Assembly: GCF_014898055.3 (NCBI RefSeq)
Contig: NW_023601212.1
Span: forward strand, 52,316,329 to 52,380,328
DNA length: 64,000 nucleotides
Source: Talpa occidentalis
Taxonomy: Eukaryota; Chordata; Mammalia; Eulipotyphla; Talpidae
Direction: 5' to 3'
The notes under the pieces were generated by a model. It saw only the letters and a program-made list of their open reading frames with translations, ran no database searches and was not told the origin of the DNA. The translations under genes and the position numbers were made by a program. Of the stretch, positions 58,041 through 64,000 are shown piece after piece (the first letter of the stretch is position 1; the number at the start of each line of letters is the position of its first letter).

Positions 58041-58549
58041 GTATGTAAAGACTCCTTCACTTCATTTCCTGTAAACTTTGCACTGTGGTTTCCAATGATT
58101 TTCTTTAGAAGAAGGTCACAAAGCAATTTTAGTGGCTTATTTATATATATATTCTGGAATACATTGGAAAATATTAAACTTGGTGATTTTCTAGTTGCAG
58201 CAACTATTCCATGAAATTAGTTACTACTATGTCTTCCTTGAGTTAGTACAGTAAACCATAAAAAATAAATCATGGTTAAGATCAATAACATGATTTTAAT
58301 GACCAATTTCTCTAAGACTTTTAATACAATAATGTGTGTGCCTAGCCCTTTTAGACCATGAATAGTCTTTTGTGTGCTGGATATAGTCTCATTAATTTGG
58401 GTAATTTATTATATGTTGGTACTCAAAGCACTATTCCGATTTTTATAATTCAGTGCCTAAAAAGTCCTAATCTGTGCTGAGGCTGGTGAACAAATGCCTC
58501 ATTTTGTTAATTCTCAGAGGTTAACACTGGTTTCTATGGCTGCTTCTAT

Positions 58550-58828
58550 TTTTTTTTTTTTAAGATTTTATTTTATTTATTCATGCATACAAGAACCGGT
58601 TTACAGGCCAGATGTGCGGGAGGTGAGAGGACTCACCCAAGACAGAGCAGGGAACAGAACAGCCAGACCTACTGAAACACACAGCTGAGGGGAGCAGCAG
58701 GTGAGGCAGGAGAGGCCTGCTGCGCCATGCGGGTATCTCTCCTGCCAACCGGGATCGAACCCGCACCGCAGAGGCTGTGGACTGCTTCACATTGCTGTGC
58801 CCAACCGCCTGAGCCACCAGGGAGGCCC
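58550..58828 (-). mobile_element. tRNA-derived SINE, minus strand
   Basis: gggcctccctggtggctcag head at 58828, tgcatgaataaataaaataa end. Target duplication tgcttct on both sides (about 58540 and 58829). Confidence 0.92.
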
Positions 58829-59159
58829 TGCTTCTGTTCTTGTAGGGTGTTCTAAAGCTATGTGATTCCATCCTTCTGAGGGACCTCTGCCAGTCCCAGC
58901 CTGCAGTGTGATAACATTTCTTTCTGTGCCTGGTAGGCATCATAATATTTTTAGGAAAAATTTCTCAGTGACATCAGTCACACTATTGCTTAAAGAAATC
59001 ATCGTGAACAGCATCTGCTTAACAGATTTATATTCAGAATCCTTTTGCAATTTTTAAGTCTCACTTTTTCTTCAAGAGATGATTCTCAGGCAAGAATTTT
59101 TAATAGTTTATAAAATGGTGCTTCTGAAATTTATTCATTCAGCAAGTGTTTCTCAACTG

Positions 59160-59222
59160 TTATTTTTTTTTCCTTTTATTGAGGTAACATTTGTTTGCAA
59201 CACTGCATCATTATATGACTAA
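59160..59222 (-). mobile_element. Short L1 3' tail, antisense
   Basis: cttttattgaggtaacattt and caacactgcatcattatatg match the reverse of old L1 3' ends, as at 1.2 and 61.8 kb. Confidence 0.55.
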
Positions 59223-59239
59223 AATATGTGTCATATTTA

Positions 59240-59405
59240 TGGCTCAGAAAGCACTTATATTTATTATCTTACTCACTTTTTACTACAACCAAGGAGAGGG
59301 GTGTATTTAGCTTTATTTCACAGAAGAAGGCATAAATCTCTGAAAGATTAAACGATGTGTGCGTTACCACACAAAAAGTAAGTAGCAGACCTGAGAATTT
59401 GGGTC
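59240..59405 (-). mobile_element. MIR-like ancient SINE
   Basis: ttatttcacagaagaaggca, ctgaaagattaaacgatgtg and gtaagtagcagacctgagaa follow the MIR core. Diverged. Confidence 0.65.
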
Positions 59406-59658
59406 CCAAAAGTCCTTTGTTCTTTTTATTAAAATATTGGTCTCTAGAATGGAGCAGGCCACATGTAAGGTGAACTCCCCTCTCCTTTCACAGTGTTTTG
59501 TCCCTATCCTATATGACCTTATCTATTCCAGGAATGTATAATACTATTTAAGAAGGCACAAATGAATATGGAAATGTCATATATTTTATCCTCAGTTTCC
59601 TCATCTGTTACATGTATTTTGTATTTTTCTAAATAAGTGAGATAAAATATATAAAATA

Positions 59659-59925
59659 GGGCCTCCCTGGTGGCATAGGCGTTGAGATGCAACCTATGAA
59701 ACAATCAGCAGCCACCGCAGCACAAGTTTGATCCCTGGCCAGCCAGGGAGCTACCCACATGGTGCGGCAGACCTCCTGACCTGTTCGCTGCTCCCCTCAG
59801 CAGTGTATTTCTTCATAGTCTGCCTGTTCTGTTCCCTGCTCTGTCTCTGGTGAATCCTTTCACCTTCCATGCATCTGGCCTATACCTCAGCTCTTGTATG
59901 CATGGATGGATGAATCTTTAAAATA
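59659..59925 (+). mobile_element. tRNA-derived SINE with atggatggatgaatct end
   Basis: Head gggcctccctggtggcatag, full body; the usual aataaataaatc end is changed to atggatggatgaatc. It abuts an AT-rich tract, so its duplication (aaaatatataaaata-like) is unclear. Confidence 0.9.
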
Positions 59926-60035
59926 TTATATATATATATAATATTTGGCTACATAAAATATTTGATATTATAATATTATACTATATATAATATAATATAT
60001 ATAGTATAATATTATAATATAATATATAATAATTT
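59925..60035. repeat. AT-rich palindromic tract
   Basis: Almost pure A/T with repeated self-complementary units (atattataatataatat, tatataatataatatatata). It could form cruciform structures. Confidence 0.8.
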
Positions 60036-60254
60036 GGGTAACAGATCCAAATTAAGTTTCTGGTAAATCTTAACAATTTAGTGTGTTCTATGAAAGCTGT
60101 CCTATAAAAGCTGTATGAGAAAAACGAGAGGTCTGGACCTTAAGGAGGAATAGACTGTGCTTATGAATGGTAGATGGAACCACTGGATGGGCAGAGGTGG
60201 CAGCATCAGGCTAGGGCCCCCCTTGGGCTCAACAACAGTGAGAACCACACCTGA

Positions 60255-60268
60255 CCACCAGGGGGTCA
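60255..60268 (+). promoter_or_regulatory. CTCF-like motif (ccaccagggggtca)
   Basis: Matches the CTCF core in its first 11 bases but deviates at the following GC positions. No other evidence of binding. Confidence 0.25.
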
Positions 60269-61824
60269 CAGGGAGAGTGAAGAGCTTCTCACGGATGAAA
60301 ATTATGTGCTACAATGAAATTGTTCTTTGTTTGTTTTTTTTTTTTTTTTTTTGCTTTCCCATGGCTATTGCCTTGTGACGTCTTGATTCTTGGAATTGTT
60401 TTTTAAATACCACTAGTTTGCTAGTCAAATCCACATATGACCAAATAGCCACCTTTCACTGCAGAAATGTTTGGATATGGTGAAACAAGCAGTGGACTAA
60501 TTGGAAGCCTTGTCCTGCTTCTAAACTGAAAAACCTCAGGTGGTCATTTAATTCTGATTCTTGTTTTTCTCATGATGGAAGAATATCAATAAACATTAGG
60601 TTTATCTTGCAGAGCAGCTAAGACAATCACACAAGGCTTGCATAAAACTGAATGTGATAGAGACATAAAGATGTACCAGGTTTGTTATTGAAGTTACAAT
60701 TGTTACAGTAGCCTCTTTGTATTCTGAACTTTGGGTCACTAGTCATTCTGGGAAAAATCTGACTCAAACAATTAAAGAATAAATATACTTTAGAGAGAGA
60801 ATATTTGGGAATATTTTGAAACAAGAATGTTTTATGTCCAGTTGGTAGTCTTTGGACCTGAATGTGTCTGATTTGGACTCGCTGTCCAACTGTGATATTG
60901 TTGCTGAGCTGAACAGTGTACTTTCAAATAACCTTCATTGTTTAAGCTGAAATGATAAGAAGGTTCAAGCTGTTTTTTCCAGCAGAGTTGAACAAAGCCA
61001 TCAAGTATTAGTCATCTGGATTTTGTACTCACATCAGACATCTGTAGTGCATATTATGAAGGCTCAAGTAGTTTTACTTGAGAAAGAGAAGTAAACTCAA
61101 ATGAAGACATGTTGATATTTTGTTTCTTTAAAATTTGCTTAGTTTGAAAAGGAGTATTCGGAAAAGTCAAAATATTTCTGAGTTGTATTTTAAAAATCAA
61201 AGAACCAAATTATTTTATTTCACAGAAATTTTATCAGCAACTTTGCTCCAACAATATCAGAGAATGTCTTCCTTCCCTCTTAGAATAGCTTTAATTACTG
61301 TCCCCTTTTAAATATTTTAAACAAATAAATGTTAGTTGTTTTAATTGTTAAATAGTTTTTACTTTTCCATCTCACTACCTTGCTGTGGTAATATAAAATT
61401 TTCATTTTGAAAGTACCATTGGTCAGTAAATTGCATTTAATGAGCACAACATATGAGCAACACTTCAGTAGTAAAATAAAATATTTAAGCCATTCAGCAT
61501 AAACACTTTGCAGTGTAATCTTGTGAGTTACAATATAGGAGAATAAGCAAAAGTAAGGATGAGGAAAAGGCAAATGTTAGAAAACACTTTCTTCCATTTT
61601 TTTAAACTGTGTACATTAAGAGAAAGAGTTTAATTTGTTCTATCACCTTCATGGACTTTATATCTGAGTCAGCAATTTTTAGTTTTCTGTTCCTTAGAAT
61701 TAAGATGGGCTTTACAAAAGATGTCTTGAATTTTTTTCTTGATTACTCCACATTTGTATTCATATTTTGATATTTTACTTACCATATAATTAAAAGTTAT
61801 GTTTAATGATATTTGTGTGACTTT

Positions 61825-62467
61825 TTTAGTTAAGGTAACATTAGTTGACAACACTGTACATGATTTAGGGGTATAGGTTCACACCAATTTAGATGCATGT
61901 TACCATACCTCACATCACCAAGGCACCCACAGTCCTGTACATAGATTATGGGGTCTCCTGCCCCTTTACAAAAGTTATTCAGTTGTATTCTATCTTGTTC
62001 ATTTATAAGATCCCCCTGACTTCTATAAATGCAATATACATAATGGACAACTGGTTATTTTTCCTGTTTTCTTCTTTCTATTCTATTAATTTTACTGAAG
62101 TAGCATTGGTTACAACACTGTATATGATTCAGAGATATAGATCACATCTCTTCAGGTGTATGTTACAACACCACACCTACTACCGAGGGTCCCAAGGTCC
62201 TCCACCGTAGTCCATTGGACCCCTTCCACACTTTGCACTCTACTGTCCTCTGTTCGCCTTCATTCTACAGATTTCTGGGGTTTGGTTTTGCCTGACCCTT
62301 TGTTTTGTTTCTTTATATTCTAAATATAAGTAAAACTATCTGGTATTTGTTTTTCTCCTTCTGACTTAATACACTTAGCCCATTCTCCTTCAGTTCCATC
62401 CATGTTACCCAAATGGCAAGAGTTCATCTTTTTTTTATATTTGTTTAGTATTCCATTGTGTATAGAT
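61825..62467 (-). mobile_element. Two adjacent L1 3' tails, antisense, second one interrupted by a SINE
   Basis: The pattern (t/a)aggtaacattagttgacaa ... caaggcacccacagtcctg ... occurs at 61830-62040 and again from about 62090 (gaagtagcattggttacaac ... ccaaggtcctccaccgtagt). The second runs on through the ORF2-end block (near 62330-62440) to 62467 and resumes after the SINE. Confidence 0.8.
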
Positions 62468-62748
62468 ACCACATTTTTTTATTTATTTATTTATTTAAAA
62501 GATTTATTTATACAAGCAATGGGTACAGTTAGAAGCGCGGGAAGGTGAGAGAATTCACCACAGCCAGAGCGGGGAACAGAACAGGCAGACTGACGAAACA
62601 CACTGCTGAAGGGGCCAGTGGGCACAGCAGGAGAGGTCTGCGCGCCATGTGGGACCCTCGCAGGCCTGCTGGGGATCTAGCCGGTGCTGCAGAGGCTGTA
62701 GGCAGCTTCGCAGCCCAGCGCTCAACTGCTGAGCCACCGGGGAAGCCC
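62468..62748 (-). mobile_element. tRNA-derived SINE inside an L1 tail
   Basis: gggcttccccggtggctcag head at 62748, tataaataaatctttt end followed by (AAAT)n. Target duplication tagataccacat at about 62463 and 62748. Confidence 0.92.
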
Positions 62749-63055
62749 TAGATACCACATCATCTTAATGTTATATAAAAGAAAGAGAATGATCATGTCA
62801 TTGTTGAAGTGATCTTTAACTGCACATCTCTGTAGTATTTTCCTATAATGGATTGCTTTTTATGGAAAAAAAAATCATTTTTCATTTTTGTTGATTGCAT
62901 GTTGAAATCCTAATGTTCTGATATACTTGGTCAAATAAAATGTTATTGAAATTATTTTTCACCTTTTTTTCAACATGACTAGTAGAATAATTGAAAATTA
63001 CATACTTGGCATGTCTTATATTTATTTTATTTGTGTAACATTTGTAATTTTTCAG

Positions 63056-63193
63056 ATTGGGTTGAATTTAGTCCATATGAGATTGGCATGGCTAAATATG
63101 GTACTTTCATGGCTCCTGACTTATTTGGAAGCAAATTTTTTATGGGAACAGTTGTGAAGAAATATGAAGAAAACCCTCTGCACTTCTTAATGG
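63056..63193 (+). CDS. PLA2G4A: PLA2G4A coding exon, residues 345-390 plus one base of Gly391
   Basis: Starts with two bases of Asp345 after ttttcag; donor gtaagt. It encodes WVEFSPYEIGMAKYGTFMAP, DLFGSKFFMGTVVKKYEENP and LHFLM, fully identical to human. This is catalytic-domain core and fits strong constraint. Confidence 0.98.
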
Positions 63194-63279
63194 GTAAGTG
63201 ATCAAAATCTACCACTAGTTTGCTTGACAACTAAAATCTGTGTGCATTCTAAGATTTTTCTGTTTTTGCTTTATTTTAG
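63194..63279 (+). other. PLA2G4A: PLA2G4A intron of only 86 bp
   Basis: Donor gtaagt, acceptor ttttag after a T-rich tract. Close to the minimum usual for mammals. Confidence 0.96.
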
Positions 63280-63372
63280 GTGTCTGGGGCAGTGCCTTTT
63301 CTATATTGTTCAACAGAGTCTTGGGAGTTTCTGGCTCACAAAATAAAGGTTGCACAATGGAGGAAGAATTAG
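63280..63372 (+). CDS. PLA2G4A: PLA2G4A coding exon, residues 391-421 plus one base of codon 422
   Basis: Acceptor ttttag, donor gtattg. It reads VWGSAFSILFNRVLGVSGSQ, then NKGCTMEEEL, ending in phase 1. Human Ser-Arg-Gly-Ser after SGSQ is Asn-Lys-Gly-Cys here, just before the flexible acidic lid region. The next exon, with the phosphorylated loop, is beyond the window. Confidence 0.97.
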   Translation: MSGAVPFLYCSTESWEFLAHKIKVAQWRKN

Positions 63373-64000
63373 GTATTGCAACAAAATATTTACAGTGATA
63401 ACTATGCTACATTGATAAATTTCATTAAAGTATATATAGAGGAATTTAAATTGCCAAAAATGTTGTAATTTCTCTAAAGTTATCAATAATTTGGTTTAAT
63501 TTACTGAAACATTTCCTAAAAATAACGTATACACACAGACACAAATACATGACAAATGTTATTCTGACATAGAAGTTGTAAAATTCATAAAAATTTTGAT
63601 TTCTAAGAATAATTTTTACTAGTGCTTGATTCCTTTTATTTATTATACATCTACACAAAGTATTGTTATTTGTATAGAGAATACTCCTATATCAAATAAA
63701 GGTAGCTTTTTAAAGATTAGATTCATCAATAGTTGAACTTAAAGATAAAAACATGCCTATCAGTTTGCTTACTCTTAAATACTAACTTAATAGAATTCTC
63801 TTAGCTTCTTATAGCTAAGTCATACCAAAAAGAAGGGAAAAGTGTATCATGTCTAGTAAATTAATATAAATGACTTTCTTAAAAATAAGGACATTTGCCC
63901 ATAATTAGAAATAATATTTACAAAACTTGAAAAAGTAGACAAACTTAATTGAGGACTAATTAAAGAATGATAGGAACATAGATGCTAGAGGAACTTGAAT
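63373..64000 (+). other. PLA2G4A: Start of the next PLA2G4A intron
   Basis: AT-rich sequence with no recognised element or exon up to the window end. Confidence 0.85.

Larger units (their letters stand above)
58041..63055 (+). other. PLA2G4A: PLA2G4A intron, about 5.0 kb
   Basis: Donor gtatgt, acceptor ttttcag. It contains three SINEs, L1 tails, a MIR trace and an AT palindromic tract. In 58041-58545, 58830-59155, 60040-61825 and 62790-63050 I see no gene; the one item of note is a CTCF-like motif at 60255. Confidence 0.9.

Noticed and set aside
1..64000. tRNA genes inside the SINE heads
   Set aside because: A- and B-box-like parts are present, but the sequences are SINE heads with a non-tRNA body, many copies and target duplications.
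1..64000. CRISPR-like or other spaced repeat arrays
   Set aside because: Repeats here are dispersed retroelements and microsatellites; there is no regular repeat-spacer pattern.

Overview
This is chromosomal DNA of a placental mammal. It holds ten consecutive coding exons of PLA2G4A (cytosolic phospholipase A2 alpha), all on the + strand, in long AT-rich introns full of retrotransposons. Every exon has AG/GT borders, the codon phases join without a break, and together they encode 410 residues matching human positions 12 to 421 without an indel. The start codon lies before the window; the rest of the catalytic domain, with the catalytic Asp, lies after it. The host order cannot be settled here. 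Ancient MIR, MER5-like, MER20-like and ERVL elements fit a eutherian. The dominant tRNA-derived SINE is a lineage-specific family that I do not recognise by name.

Layout. 1-17.4 kb: three C2-domain exons (90-171, 16543-16691, 17314-17427). The 16.4 kb intron between the first two carries SINEs, L1 pieces and old DNA transposons. 17.4-32.0 kb: the end of the C2 domain and the linker to the catalytic domain (exons 27516-27553 and 31896-32037), with several LTRs and L1 tails between them. 32-48.8 kb: a 16.7 kb intron holding three kinds of LTR element. These are a short provirus (37397-39437), an ERVL pol remnant with an MLT2-like LTR (about 42.6-45.3 kb), and two solo-type LTRs. The same intron holds a full-length processed copy of JKAMP mRNA (46164-47496). 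48.8-63.4 kb: five catalytic-domain exons, including the Ser nucleophile motif G-L-S-G-S and the oxyanion/phosphate-binding Gly-rich segment with Arg200.

The only host protein gene is PLA2G4A. The JKAMP copy is a retrocopy: it is intronless, has a poly(A) tail and a 19-bp target duplication, and its original frame is broken, although a 250-codon ORF covers the conserved C-terminal part. Everything else is repeats or unrecognised intron sequence. I found no bacterial-type system, CRISPR array, tRNA or rRNA gene. The most interesting structures are repeat biology: two places where one integration site was used twice, a twin-primed L1 inversion, a small two-LTR provirus with a tRNA-Ser-like primer site and no recognisable gag-pol, and a dense, apparently lineage-specific SINE family (26 copies in 64 kb).
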